NCBI GenBank assembly: GCA_003116995.1
Contig: BDSL01000171.1
Location: 1 to 64,000, forward strand
Source of the DNA: Yamagishiella unicocca
Taxonomy: Eukaryota; Chlorophyta; Chlorophyceae; Chlamydomonadales; Volvocaceae
Reading direction: 5' to 3'
Length of the DNA: 64,000 nt
The notes beneath the pieces are model-generated. The model was not told the origin of the DNA and did not search any database. It was given only the letters and a program-made list of their open reading frames with translations. Every line of letters starts with the position of its first letter. The stretch's first letter is position 1. Below, piece by piece: positions 35,501 through 48,100 of the stretch. Position numbers and translations under genes: made by a program.

Positions 35501-36246
35501 CGGAGAACTTGATTGAGGAAACTTATCGTCGGAGGTCGTTTGTCGACCTTTGGCGGCTATGTCTATTTCGGCTGCGGCTCCTAGGCTAACGGAGGCAAGG
35601 ACCCCGCGCGGCGCAAGGAAATGTTTTGCGAAGCCGTTTGTTTTGGGCGCAAGCGGGAGAACTTGGTGATGAGGTGGCTGGCGATGGGATACCAAAACGC
35701 GTGACGCCCGGACCCGCCCGAATATGGTGGTTGAAGAGGCTGAAGACGCAGTACATTACCGGTTCGGGCCAGCCAGCGTCCGTGGTAGGATGCCGGAGGC
35801 CCTGGGGAACTGGAGACCGCGAGAGCCCAGACGCATGCCCCTATGACCGCAGACAAGCCGCAATGCCCCGTAAGTGGCCAAGGGGGGCCGGGGTCCCATC
35901 ACGAACTCATATTGTGCATTCTGTTCGTCTCGTGCTGATATCTTCCTTCTCCGGCGAATGCCGAGCGCCAGGTGATGTTCGCTCGCGAAGTGCGCCCTCG
36001 AACGCTGCTGTGAAATGAGTCCGCGGCTTAAGCGGCATTTGCTTTCGGGATACAGTGTAACGCCCATAGTATCATTTGCCTTCGGCACCGCCTTGTCCTG
36101 CGCTACTAAGACGCGCCGCATATAAGTGCATAGCTTGAACAAACGTGCATGTAGCCTATACAGGCGCTGCTGTTGCCATTGCTGTGCCTTGTTGTACGTT
36201 GCTGACGTGAATTCTGGCTGCCCATATCTCTTGAGAGATCGTGATG

Positions 36247-36724
36247 TTATTCCTTACTCGTCCGGCCCACCCCAACAATGCCTACCATCATTGCGCCACA
36301 TCGAATCATTTCAACTAGTGCGTATGTTCTGATCCTATCTGCCGCACCAGGCCTGGCAAACTTCTTGAACATGCGTGTGTTGGACACACGCTCGACGAAG
36401 CACTGCCATGCCCTCATAGCATCCAACAACGCCTGTGAAGCACCAGGCCGATGGCGATATGTTCAAGGACACATGGAGAAATTCAAAGTTTAGCGCAAGA
36501 TCGATCACTCACTCATAACCCACCTGCAACTCGCTGATACGCGGCATGGAACTGTGGCGCCCTGCCCTGCCCTTCCATGCATTCTGTGCGTGTTGCCTTA
36601 TCTTGACCAGTATATTCATAATGTCAAGTAGTTCAGAAAGACCTTGCGCGGACATGTTCACGGACCAAACGACAATTCCAACGAAGCTAATAACGCGAAA
36701 CATGTCTGCCGCAAGGGGTACGCC
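36247..36724 (-). CDS. Uncharacterised protein B, C-terminal exons (paralogue of 30845-31305)
   Basis: Exons 36724-36524 (GVPLAADMFRVI to MPRISELQ) and 36432-36247 (ALLDAMRAWQCFVERVSNTR to GRTSKE, stop), intron phase 0. Compared with copy A the first exon is seven codons longer, a frame-preserving change. Conserved islands are LAADM and AGRHSSMP; the roughly 45 residues between them are almost unrelated. The final exon keeps the pattern R-x-x-Q/C-x-x-x-x-R-x-S-x-T. Function unknown; predicted helical. Start codon and upstream exons not found. Confidence 0.48.
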
Positions 36725-39106
36725 CTGCCTGTTAAAAACATAAAGAATAGGGTAATAATTACATGGGAGCCGGAATGGCGCAACGGACGGGCCAGTTCGT
36801 ACCCACTGCCGTACACTTGTCCTACCTCCCGAGTAGTAAGGGAAGGGCAGCAAGCGATCGGCACGATCTCACCACTCGGGCCTCGGCACTTCCTGCCGAC
36901 AGCTTCTCCACCCTCCGGAGACGCCGAGCTATGCACTCAGTACGCCGCACGAGTGCACAAGGCGGTGGCATGTGCGGGGGGTTGATCTGCTGCAAGCAGG
37001 CAGGTGAGCTGCGCCGCTTGCTCGCAGACGGTGCAGGAGCCGAGCAAGCGAGAGCGCATTCCGCCACCTGGAGGTTGCGCCACCAGCTGACGATGTCGCA
37101 GCCTCTCTGCTGCCTCCAGTGGCGACGATGTCATGCCCCAGCACCGGCATGGACGATTCGCGGGTATTAGCCATGGTTTCGGTGCCGTTCCAGAAACGCG
37201 TACCGGTATCTGAGCATGACGGTTGGAGTGAAATAACTTGCGTGTGCGTTGGTAGGTACGGTTCGTTGACACTGGGTAACGGACGTCGTCTTATATCGTC
37301 AGATAGCTTTCACTGTTGGACAGTAGCTGGCTCACGAAGGGATAAGGTGCGCACATCGGGCCCACGTAGCCTCCGCCGCCTTCGCACGGCGGGATGCCAC
37401 TCCTGGTATTCCCAGCCGTGCTCGAAGTACCCTCTCGCACGAGGTGCCCAGTTACAGACGTGTAACGACAGTGGCGAGCTTCTGTTGCCCCGCAAGTAAC
37501 AGTGCAGCTGTGGGCCGCGCTTCGGTCGGGAGTCAGAATAACCCGGAAGAGGTAGCGACTTGCAGCGTTCACCTGCTAACGTGCCTACCTACGACCTGGT
37601 CAGTTGTAGCCTGAGCGCTCACGACAGCGCGCGTCCAGTCAGGCCTGGAGTCGGCCAATACGGTCAGCCAGGAAAGCACGAGCAGCACGGCCGGGAACCT
37701 CAGGATGAGCTAGTCATTGTGCAGACCTGCGCCTTTGTATGGGACTTTTAAGGGGCGAGAAAACCACGCCGCTTGCCTTCCGACGTCATGATTAACAAGC
37801 CAACAACATTTCTTGCGCCTTGCCCTGTTAGACCTAGTGTCCGTGACAGCCGAAGCCTGCTGTAGGGCGTGACAACGAGCTACGCAGGGGGGGGAACCAT
37901 GCTCTCGTTCCAGCTGCCAGCCAGAGGGTGCCAGACGCCACCAGCTGGAGGTGTCGCAGGACGTGGTCGCGACCAGCTGCGAGGAGCGAGGCCAGCGACC
38001 GAAAGCCAATACCGGTAAGTCTCTGGTGGCTCGCCCCAGCCACCCGCCCTAGAGTTTTCTCTCGGTTTATTGAAACATGTCGAACGTTTCCTCACCACCC
38101 CCCATTACAACGATTTCCAGTTGCGCCGGTAATGCCCTGGAGGAGAGGCAGACCCCACGATGGGACAGACACACGCGCGCGCTTTGAAGGAATGTGGCGT
38201 TAGCGCTTGCAGCCACCCCCGCCTTCCGTCGGTTTCCACCCGCTATCCCCACACCAGTGCCAGGCGATGCGCCCGATGGCTCTACCTTTTAACGTCTGGA
38301 GCCCACTGTAACAATTACAACAACCAAGGGCATCAGCACTGTCATCGTCGACATAATCAACACGACCAGCATCATCATTATCACATCCCCATCCCCACCA
38401 GTACCAGCAGCACCACCCTCATCTTCGTCATCACCTTTGCCGGTGAAGACAGTGGACAGGTGGCCGGGTGGTCAGGAGGCCTGTGGCTTTCCAAATACGA
38501 TATGAGGTCGTCGGAGATGCAGCCGAATACACACGCGGTATGGTACTAACTAATTGGACACCGGGCTTGACAGAAACACGGCATGCAGCAACACAGCCTC
38601 TGAAAGCATTCTCGCCTGCTGCTGGTCGGGCCTGTGGACAGCCCAGCGCTGCACACATCACACATACATCACAAGCCCAATGCACCCGCCTGAGCTGTCT
38701 GCTCCAGACAACCCGCTGCCCCAGCACAAGCGCTGTGCGCAGGAGCTGGCGGCAATCGGACCGCAGACGCACCCATCACTCCCCTGTAGGCCCATTGGCA
38801 TTCACAGGGGCCGCTGCTTGTCGTGACCCGCCAGGGGCATGAGCGCTGGCTAGAGCATATGCTGCCCAGCGGCGGCGGCGGTGGTGGTGGGGTCACATGG
38901 GACAGAGGAAACAAGGGGAGCGGCGGCGGCAGACCAGGAGGCGGCGCGCGCAGGTACAGAGCTGGAGCGCTGGTGGGAGCACTGGTTGCCTGCCTGGCCG
39001 CCGCAGCGGCGAAGGGATAACGCGTCGCCCTGCCCTGTCTTGGGCCTGTCCGGGGCCCTGCCCTGTCTTGGGCCTGTCCGGAGCCCTGCCCTGGGCCCCT
39101 TCGCCC
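36725..39106. other. Upstream part of gene B, unit B end and RAD16 3' region
   Basis: 36860-37140 and 37880-38230 match unit A. The stretch 37180-37880 is unique to unit B. On the minus strand it contains a frame with AVLLVLSWLTVLADSRPDW (37590-37720) that resembles a signal peptide and another with HGWEYQEWHP (about 37400), but I could not build a gene. 38320-39106 is probably the 3' UTR of the RAD16-like gene. Confidence 0.4.
38315..38319 (-). terminator. Candidate TGTAA polyadenylation signal of the RAD16-like gene
   Basis: Minus-strand TGTAA 788 bp beyond the stop at 39107, a length usual for chlamydomonad 3' UTRs. A plus-strand TGTAA lies next to it (38307-38311). Confidence 0.35.
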
Positions 39107-42100
39107 TCACCCGAACAGGAAGCGCAGGTCGTCCTCCGTGAGGCGACCCAGCGCCTCCACATCGCGACCCACGGTTCCCTCGAACACCAGCTGCTTCTTC
39201 TCCTGGGGGCCCAGGGCAGAGGAGGAGGGGGAAGAGACACCAGGGGAAGGGCATGAGCGGCAGAGCGGCTGGAAAGCACATATAAGAGACGACGACGACG
39301 GGCCCTCCCCTCCAGGCATGTCCCATCCCCCCAGGTTCTCTCCCCCCGTCCCCAGCCGTTTTCCCTCTCATACCCACACCCTAGACCCCAACTCCCCCTG
39401 CCCCGGCTTCCTAATCGGCCTCCTAGCCCACGGGCTTTCCTCATCCCCCGGCCCCCCCCTCCACCCCCCCACCTGCAGCTTGAGGATGCGCTCCTCGATG
39501 GTCCCCGCGATCACGAAGCGCACTACAGTGATGGGCTTGTACTGCCCCAGTCGGTGGATCCTGTACGGCAGGGGCCACGGGCGAGGATTCCGTCACGTCG
39601 TCGTACGGCAGGCGGCACGGGGGCATCATGGATGTGGCGGGAGGCCACGGGTACCAGCCAGCGGGCCGCCGCTGGAGAAGAGGGGTCCCTCTTCGGGGGG
39701 GGTGTCCAGGGAGCCTACGGTATGCCGTACTGCGGGTATCTCATTTCCACCCTTTCAAATCGATGCAATGAATCACAGCGCACACTGGGTTTTGCTGCCA
39801 CCAGCTCGCGCCTTGACCCTGCCCCCCCCCCTCGGTATATCGAGTCAACGCTTCTTTTCTGCAACTCCCCTTGCTCCATGTGTCGCGTAACAGGTTCTAC
39901 TCGCCCACCCCCCGCCACACACACACAGCGACACACACACACACACATATAAAACACACATATAAAACACACACATATACACACGCGCACACCTGTCTTG
40001 CGCCTGCTGCTCCACCGCCGGGTTCCACCAGGGGTCCATCAGCATCACGTGGCTGACGCGGAGGGGCGGGGGGGGGCGAGGGCGGGGCGGGGCGGGGGCA
40101 TAAGTACCGGTTACACGATATGGATACGATAGCGGGGGCGGGGGGGGGAAAGAACTTTGTGTATTGTTCAGGGTGGAGGAGTCACTTGACGGGGAGCCGC
40201 TCGCAGGCTACCGTGAGACCCGCAACGCATCACATCACACCACGCGGGGTCATGGCTCAGGAGGGAAAGCCAGCCGGGCCCAAAGTGCAAACAACATACA
40301 CAGCGGTGGCCCCTCCCCCCCGCGCTCACCCCATACCTGGCCCCTCCCTGGCTCCGGCCCCTCCCTGGCGCCGGCCCCCTCCCTGGCGCCGGCCCCTCCC
40401 TGGCGCCGGCCCCTCCCTGGCTCCGTCCCCCTCCCTGGCGCCGGCCCCTCCCTGGCGCCCGCACCTAGCCGCCGTGAGGTTCAGCGCCACCCCGCCCGCC
40501 TTGAGGCTCATGAGGAACACCCGCACGTCCGGGTCGTTTGTGAAGGTGGTGATCATCCGCTCGCGCATGTCCATGGCCATGCTGCCCTCCAGGCGCACGC
40601 AGCGGATGCCCACCTGCGCTCCAGGGAGGGCGTTTCGGGGGTGGGGTTGGGTTCGGGAGGTCAGGAAGCGGTGGATGCCGGGCGCCCTGTGTGCTCCAGG
40701 GAAGGGACCACCGCATCCCGAGTCCCTCCTCCACAGCCCATAGCTGCAGCTGCCCGCTGTCAGAGCCCCCTGCCCTGCTGCCTGCTATTACACCCCCCCC
40801 GCCCTGCTGCCTGCTATCAGACCCCATTTTTGCTGCCCACTGAATGCCCAGCTGTGCCACTCCTGCCTAATGCCGTGGCCTCCCTCGCTGCTTCAAAAGG
40901 AGTGAACCCTGAAGCGTTTCCTTCTCGGTTCGACTCTTCGCTGCCGACCTACTGGGATCACCTCCCACCCCCTCCTGCTTCACCTGCTCCAGCCTGAAGT
41001 GGCACAGGTCCAGCATGGAGGTGAACTGGCTGAACACGATGGCCTTGGAGGAGGCGTCCCGGGACGCCATGCGCTCGAGCTCCTCGCGTAGGGCCTTATG
41101 GGGCAGGCGAGGTACGACAGGGCAGGGCGGGGGGAGGGTGCGGAGCGGCCGGGCGCGGGAAAAGGGAGGCGCGAGCGTCGGTCTAGGGTGGGATATACGC
41201 CGATACACAAAGGGAGTCGGATCGGATCGAATCGGATTGGGTCGGATCTCGGATCCCGCCCTTGCACTCCATCCCACAACTCCACGTGATCCAGGAATTT
41301 CCCGACCCGCGGGTCACCTCGATCTTGGTGCTGGTCTGGAACCTGGTGAGGTCGCCGATGCGGCTCAGGATGGACTGCTTGCGGGGGCGGTAGCCCAACA
41401 CGCACATCGCGGCAGCGGACGAGCCGGCGGCGGCGGCGCCACGGCTGCCGCGCTGGCCGGCGGCGGCGTCCAGCTCGTCGACGTCGTCATCGGCGGCGGA
41501 CGGCGGCGGCTGAACAGTTGCTCCTCGTGCCGTGAGGTCCACGGTGAGGGGCTTGGAGCAGGCGGGACACTTGGCCTGAGATGTGCACGCGTGGGGCATC
41601 CGGGGGGTGGGGGGCGACGAGGAGAAAATGGATGCTGGGATAAGGCCCGCCATAACGTCAATCCAGCTCGCCACCCAGCTCATCAGAAAAACCCCGTCCC
41701 CGAAGCCCCCGCCCGCCCCCGCAGCCCCCGCCCCCACAGCCTCCGCCCCCACAGCTCTCGCCGGATTCGCGGGTTCTCCTTAACCCCCCCCCCCCCGGAC
41801 TCACCGCCCGTACGGCACCCTCAACGTACTCGATGACGCACACCCGGCAGAAGCCGTGACCGCACGCCGCCACCACCCCGTCCTCCACCTCCTCGTGACA
41901 CAACCCGCAGATGGGCGTGGAGCCGCTGCCGTACACTCCGGTGGACGCCACGGCGTCGGCGGCAGCGTCGGCGGCAGCAGCCGCGGCGGCGGCGGCGCTG
42001 CTGCCACTCCGGCGGCGTTGCGCGGGCGACTTTGCTTGCGGGGGAGTCGCGGCGGCTTCCGCGGCGGCGGCCGCTGCGGCGTTGGCCACTGCGGTCGCAG

Positions 42101-45100
42101 AGAAGACCACCTGCAGTGTCAAGCACGCAAAGGGTGCGTGTCCGTCACTGCCCTCCTCCCTTGGTTATAATGCAGTACGATGCTGATGTTCACCGACACA
42201 GCAGGGTTGCTCTGCCACCGGCATTGGCATGGCAGGCGTTACACCAGCGGGCTCTTTGCCCCGGCCCTCGAGATGGTCCTTGGTGGCAAAACGGCTTCTA
42301 CACACCGGAACCGCAACCACAACCACAACCGCAACCACAACCGCAACCACAACCACAACCGCAACCGTAAACCTACCAGGTAGGGGTGGTCTACCGCCTG
42401 ACGCAGCCGGATGAGCAGGTCGAAGATGTGCTGTCCGGTCGGACGGCCGCAGCAGCAGGGCAGCAGGGGGTGGAGCGGGAGGGGTTCCCGAGGACACGGA
42501 TGAATCGAGGAAGGCGGAAAAGGGGGTTCACTTCGATACCTCTCACCCGCCCAATCCCTTGCCCCCCCTTGCCCCCCGGCCATGCACCCATTACATTTCC
42601 CCAGTCGAGTTACCGGTTCTTTTATTGTAACCCCCCTTGGCCCCCCGGTTTGTCGGCCGTGGATTCGCGGACATACCATAACCCCCTAGCCCCCCCTAGC
42701 CCCCCCTAGCCCCCCCTTGCCCCCCGGGGCCCCCCGCACAGCGTAGTTATTGAGCAGGGTGCCGCTGTCCACGTAAGCCCCGAACTGCGCCTGGCTCTGC
42801 GAGGAAGGGGGTTGGGGCGGGGAGGAAGAGGCACGGCGACGCGTATGCGTTAAGATGTGTTTCCAGCACACGGTGTGCTACGTTTGGGTCAACTTGCCCG
42901 GGGGGGAAGTAAGGGGCGACGGCATCGGAAAGAGTGCGGGGATGCAGATACAGAAAGTACGGCACCCGCACGCGGACCAGCTACCGGTAATACCGGTATA
43001 ACCCATGTATGTCGTACACAAACTGTGCTGTACCTGCGTGTAGAGTGCCTGGTAGTAGTCCTCCTCCAACTCGTCGAAGTGGTCCCGACGCAGCAGCACC
43101 GTGCGGGGGGGCAGCGCCAGGTCGTCGGCGCACTGGACCTGTACGGCGAGGGGAGTCGTACGGCGTACGACATTAGCGCGACAGGAAACATCGGTCGGCA
43201 CACCGTGCAAGCCAAGGAAGCCGCAATCTCGGACCCCAGCTGCTGTCCCGAGAAGAGACCTCTCAACCCCTCGCGACGTCTCAACCCTTCTCAGCCCCGC
43301 CATTTCCCCTATGCTGTTATCTGCCAGCTCAATGGCTTACGGTCCTCTACCGCACCCCACCCCAACACGCGTTTCTGCCCCACCCTAAACAGCCCTGCCA
43401 CCCCGCCGCCCAGACCCCCTGGCGCCTGCCTTGGTTCGGCGCAGCAGTATGGCGGGCAGGATGCGGTTCTTGAGGAGCATCATGGAGGTCTTGCCCCGGC
43501 CCCCGTAGCCGTGAGCCTTGATGGGGTTGGCCACGAACCTGGTGGGGTGGGAGGGGGGTGGGGGGGAGGAGGGTGGGGGGGGAGGAGGAGGAGGAGGGGG
43601 GAGTTGCGATGGGAGCACTGCCCTAATGGGGCCAGTATACGCCGCGGCATGAAGCTGGACGGTGTGTCAAGACGTCGCACCTGTTCCACCAGCAGTAGTG
43701 GCTTAATGGCCCGTGACCACATTTGTCGCATTGACGGTTGTGCTTGGTGAAGGGGTAGTCCAGGGAGGTGCACCCGCAGTTGGCGCCGGCCTTTCGGCAA
43801 AAGTAGTATGCGTACGGGTAAATCCTGCAGCAGGTTCAGATAAAAAAGATTTGGCTCGTTTGAGGACGCGTGACTCGCGTCTGATTTCGGTGGATCAGGT
43901 GGAGCCGTCTGGATCGCACTGGATTCACCGGAATTGCGACAATCGCCGCGAATCGCGCAGAATCACGCACCCAAATCATACTAGATTTTGACAAATCCGC
44001 ATCAGTCGCAATCAGGCCATACCTACCAAGCGGCAACACGTCTCGCTCACCTCAGGAAGCGAATGAGGCTATACAGCTCCGCGACCCGGTTCTGGAGCGG
44101 CGTCCCGGATAGGGCCCATTTGTACTTGGAGTTCAGCGCAAAGACTGCCTTTGCAGTGGAGCAGCGGCGGTCCTTAATGCAGTGCGCCTCGTCCAGTATA
44201 ATACGGCGCCAAGGCACCTGAGCGAACCGAGCCAACATCACTGCATGTCAGGACGGCATGTCCACCAAACACGAAGCCAGCGCTCCATGAACACGCAACG
44301 CGCGTTACAATCTACTTTCGATGAACGGATTGTTGATAAAATGGTGGTCACTGCGAAAGCAATGGGACGGAGCCATTCAGCGGACTCCGTTCCGGGGCCC
44401 ACCTTATGCAAGACGGACGCGTCCTGCGCCTTGGTGGGCATGCTGCGAGCTGCTTGGGCGATGATGGCATCTGCCTCGCGCTCCGCCGCGTCGGCTCGGT
44501 CGCGCCTTGCCGCCGCCTTGCCTCCCTTCTTGGCCTTGCCCGCCTTGCCGGCTTTGCTGCCCTTGCGCGGGCTGCGGAAACAAAATGCGCCGCGCGGGAC
44601 CATTTGGAGGCTCGCGAAGAACCCCGTGTACACGACACAGGAGGAGGGAAACGACTAGCACTGCCAAGCACGATATAGTTTGCGGTGCTTCCCCTCAACC
44701 CCGCCAGGTAGCTGTGGGGAGAGGAAAAACGATGAGTCTCGGCCCTAATTTGGGAGGCAAGCATGGCAGAGGGAGGGGATCAACACAATCGCTGCATCCC
44801 TCTGACTGCTGTCAGGATAGGCTGCCGCGACGGTTGTAGTGACGCGGCCACAGCTGCCTCCCCTGCCCCTCTTTGCCGTACCTCTGGTCCTCCTCCTCCT
44901 CCTCCTCCTCCTCTTCCTCCTCGTCGTCTTCCTCTTCCTCCTCGTCATCTTCCTCCGAAACCAGATCCACCATGTCCTCGTCCGCCGCCACGGCCTCGGA
45001 ATCCAGATCCAGCTCGTCGTCGTCCTCCGCCGCCGCATCCTCAGCGCCCGGCTCGAAGTCGCTGTCATCGTCGCCGCTGTCGTCGTCGCTGCCACTGCCG

Positions 45101-48100
45101 TCACCGCCACCGCCGCCGCCGACTACCTTCTTGCCCGCCCTGCTCGCCCTCCTGCTCCCGCCCTTGGCCTTGGCTTCAGTCCCGCCGCCACGGCCCCCCT
45201 CCTTGCCCTTGCTCTTCCCCTTGCCCTTCACTGCCACGGCCGCGCGAGCCGCCTTGGACCAGGCCGCTGCCTCGGCGCCGCCGCCGCCACCGTCGTCATC
45301 GCCGTCATCGCCGTCGTCATGAAGAGCAGCACTGCCGGTCTTGCCCTTCACGGCCTTGCCCTTTCCGGCCTTGCCCTTGCCCTTGACGGTGGCGGCGCCC
45401 GTCTTCCGCCTCTTGCTGGGCCCGGAGGGACCGGCGGAGCTGGGCCCCGCGCCGCCGCCGCCGCCGCCGCCGTACGCCGCTGCCGCCGCTGCTGCGCCGC
45501 CAGGGGCTTTCTTCGCCGCCTTGGTGCCGCCGCCGCCGCAGTCGTCGCCGTCATCCTCATCTGCGGCGTATGGATCGTTGACAGTTGGGGAAACCAAATC
45601 AACTTACGCCGTACTGGTACTCCATCGACATCCGGTGACTCGCATCACCCCCGTAGAAGCGAACCCACCCACCCACCCACCCACCCACCCACCCACCCAC
45701 CCACCCACCTGGCGCCGAGAACATAGCCCTCAACCCCGTCATGCGAGGCCGCTTGCCGTTGCCGTTCTTGCCCTTCCCTCCGCCGCTGCCGCCAGCCCCC
45801 TCGTCATCATCACGGGCGGCGGTGCCTGCTCGTGGCTGCCCCTTCTTCTTCTGCGCCTTGGCCAGGGCCTCCGACTTGACTGCATGGGGCCCGCAGAAGA
45901 AGCGCAGGTGCACCTGGTAGGGGCAGGACGCGATAGGCTCAGTGCGGCTAGGTAACCAGGCAATCCTGGTCAAGGACCTCGCCCCCCTCACCCGCCCGGT
46001 CGGGGTGTTAGGCCGGCCCCCAAAACACACCTTGAGGCGCTCCGGGTAGAAGCGCTTGCTGCAGTACTTGCACTGCACCTTGTTGGGCATCATGAACCTG
46101 TAGTGGGGTGCAAGGGGGGAGGCGGGATGGTGGTGGTGGTGGTGGCGGAGGTGGCGGTGGTGGTGGTGGTGGTGGTGGTGGCGGAGGCGGCGGAGGCGGC
46201 GGCTCGATACCCCAGGCCCCCTCCGTCATGAGCGCCGCTCCGGAGGCCGCCCGCTTTGCATCCCGTGGGTCGCCGACACCCCAACCACCTCAACCACTTC
46301 AACCGCCGCGCCCGCCCACTCGCCCGCCCACCTCCTGAACTCGTTCTCGATGACGCTGTACGTCGTTAGCACAACGTCAGCCTCACGCAGCGCCGTACCC
46401 TCCGAGCCGCCCGCCACCTGCCGCCCGCCACACACCACGCGCCGCGGCGCCACCATCGGCGTCGAGAGGCGCGGGGATCAGAGACGGCGGTGTCGCACGG
46501 CGGGTGTCAGAGCCGCGGCAAGACGGCAAGACGTCAAACTGGCGGACCGCGAAGTGCTCGTCCAGGTTGCCAGGCTGCACTTTACAAGCACATGGCGAGC
46601 TACCCATGGCTTTGCACTCCACCCCACCCAGCAGTACACGTTTCTACGCCGCACCGCACCGCACCCAGATTTTAACACGCGTTCCCAGCAAGTCCCAGAC
46701 TAACTCTGGCAGTCACCCGTCAGTTACCCGTCAGTTACCCGTCAGTTACCCGTCAGTTACCCGTCAGTTACCCGTCAGTTAGTTCACCCCATACGACCAC
46801 CACGCGGTCCCAAGCTACCCGGCTGTGGTTCCACACCAACCGAACCCACCCACCTGGCCGCGCTTGTTACCGTGGTACACCAGCACCTTGACCGAGCCGG
46901 GGGCCGTGAAGCGGGCGATCTCGCCCCGCCACTGGATGATCGCCACCACCGGGCAGATCACCAGGGTGGCGCGACAGAACTGCTGACCCGCCTGGGGGGG
47001 GTCGGAGGTGATGGGGCGTGGGGCGAAGGGTATGCGAACCGTGCAGACCCAGATCATCTAAGAGGGCTTTTCCCCGTGAAACCCACCCACCGCGCAAACC
47101 CATCCACCGCCCAACGCCCACCACCGGTTGATCCTTCCGTACCGTCGTACACCCCGTCCGCCCACTGACTCTCCTCCCACCTGCGCCGGGTCAGCCCGCG
47201 GGTCCAGGTTGGCCTCACAGATCTCACACCGGCCCCCACGGCCCTTCCGTGTGGCCCCGCCTTTCGCCCGCAGGTGCTCGCACAGCCCGTCAGCAGCCGG
47301 CGGCGCAGCGGCCGCTGCCCCTGCCCCTGCCGCCGCGGCGGCGGTGGCAGTGGCGGGATCTACCGGCACGTGGTCGGCGGCGGTGCCGTAGGCACCCGTG
47401 CCGCCGCCGCCGCCGCCGCCGCCGGCAGCAGACCCTCGGGCGCCTGGAGGGTGGGAGCAGCCGGGGCCGCAGCTGGCGGCCGCGGCGGCGGCCGCTAGCG
47501 GCGGCGCCGCCGCCTCGGGGCCGCCGCCAGCCTCGTCGAAGGGTCCCGGCCGCAGCCTCCCGATGCGTGGGCGCTGTGCGGCGGCCTTCGCCGCCGCGGC
47601 CGCCGCGGCGGTTGCTGCTGCCGCCGCGGCCGCCTCCGCAGCGGCCGTCGCCGCCGGCTGCAGTTGCGCCATGTCGTCGGTGCGGTGGGTGACGACCAGC
47701 GATATCGCCTGGATGGTCTTGCCCATACCCATCTCATCCGCCAGCACGCCGCCGCGCACGCTGCCCTGCTCCTGCAGGTCGATGCAGATCGAAGCGGGGG
47801 GGAGGAAACCCGTCTGGTTGGGAGGAAGCCCGCTGGGTTGACGCACGCAGGTGAGGGAGAGAAAGAGCTCGCAGCGGGGAGCAGGCGAAGGTTCCGAAAG
47901 TACCATGTATGTCCTCCGGCCCCACTCCAACCCCATAGGCATTCCACTCCCCGCGAGCAGCCCCACCCCCACGACCTGCCGCAACGCCCACCGGCCCACC
48001 GACCTGCCGCAACCCCCACGCCAGGAACTGCTTCTGGTATGGCAGCAGCGTCATCAGCAGCTCCGGCGGCGGCTCGAGCATGTCGCTAGCGTGGTTGGCT

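Larger units (their letters stand above)
34795..36246. other. Intergenic stretch between ligase B and uncharacterised gene B
   Basis: No exon supported. It corresponds partly to 29896-30844 of unit A (for example CAGTGATGATGTTTTGT near 34935) but has an insertion with G-rich repeats (35320-35425) and a full copy of the dispersed element (35438-35500). Confidence 0.45.
32241..38235. repeat. Segmental duplication, unit B
   Basis: Direct-repeat partner of unit A, 200 bp downstream of it. Differences: most ARM repeats are missing; the sequence after the array joins DNA that in unit A lies about 380 bp beyond the gene; and about 700 bp (37180-37880) is present only here, inside the region upstream of the uncharacterised gene. 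Confidence 0.85.

Noticed and set aside
37291..37720. Possible secreted-protein exons (AVLLVLSWLTVLADS; GYFEHGWEYQEW)
   Set aside because: The frames differ, no start codon or consistent splice path was found, and the stretch is missing from unit A.
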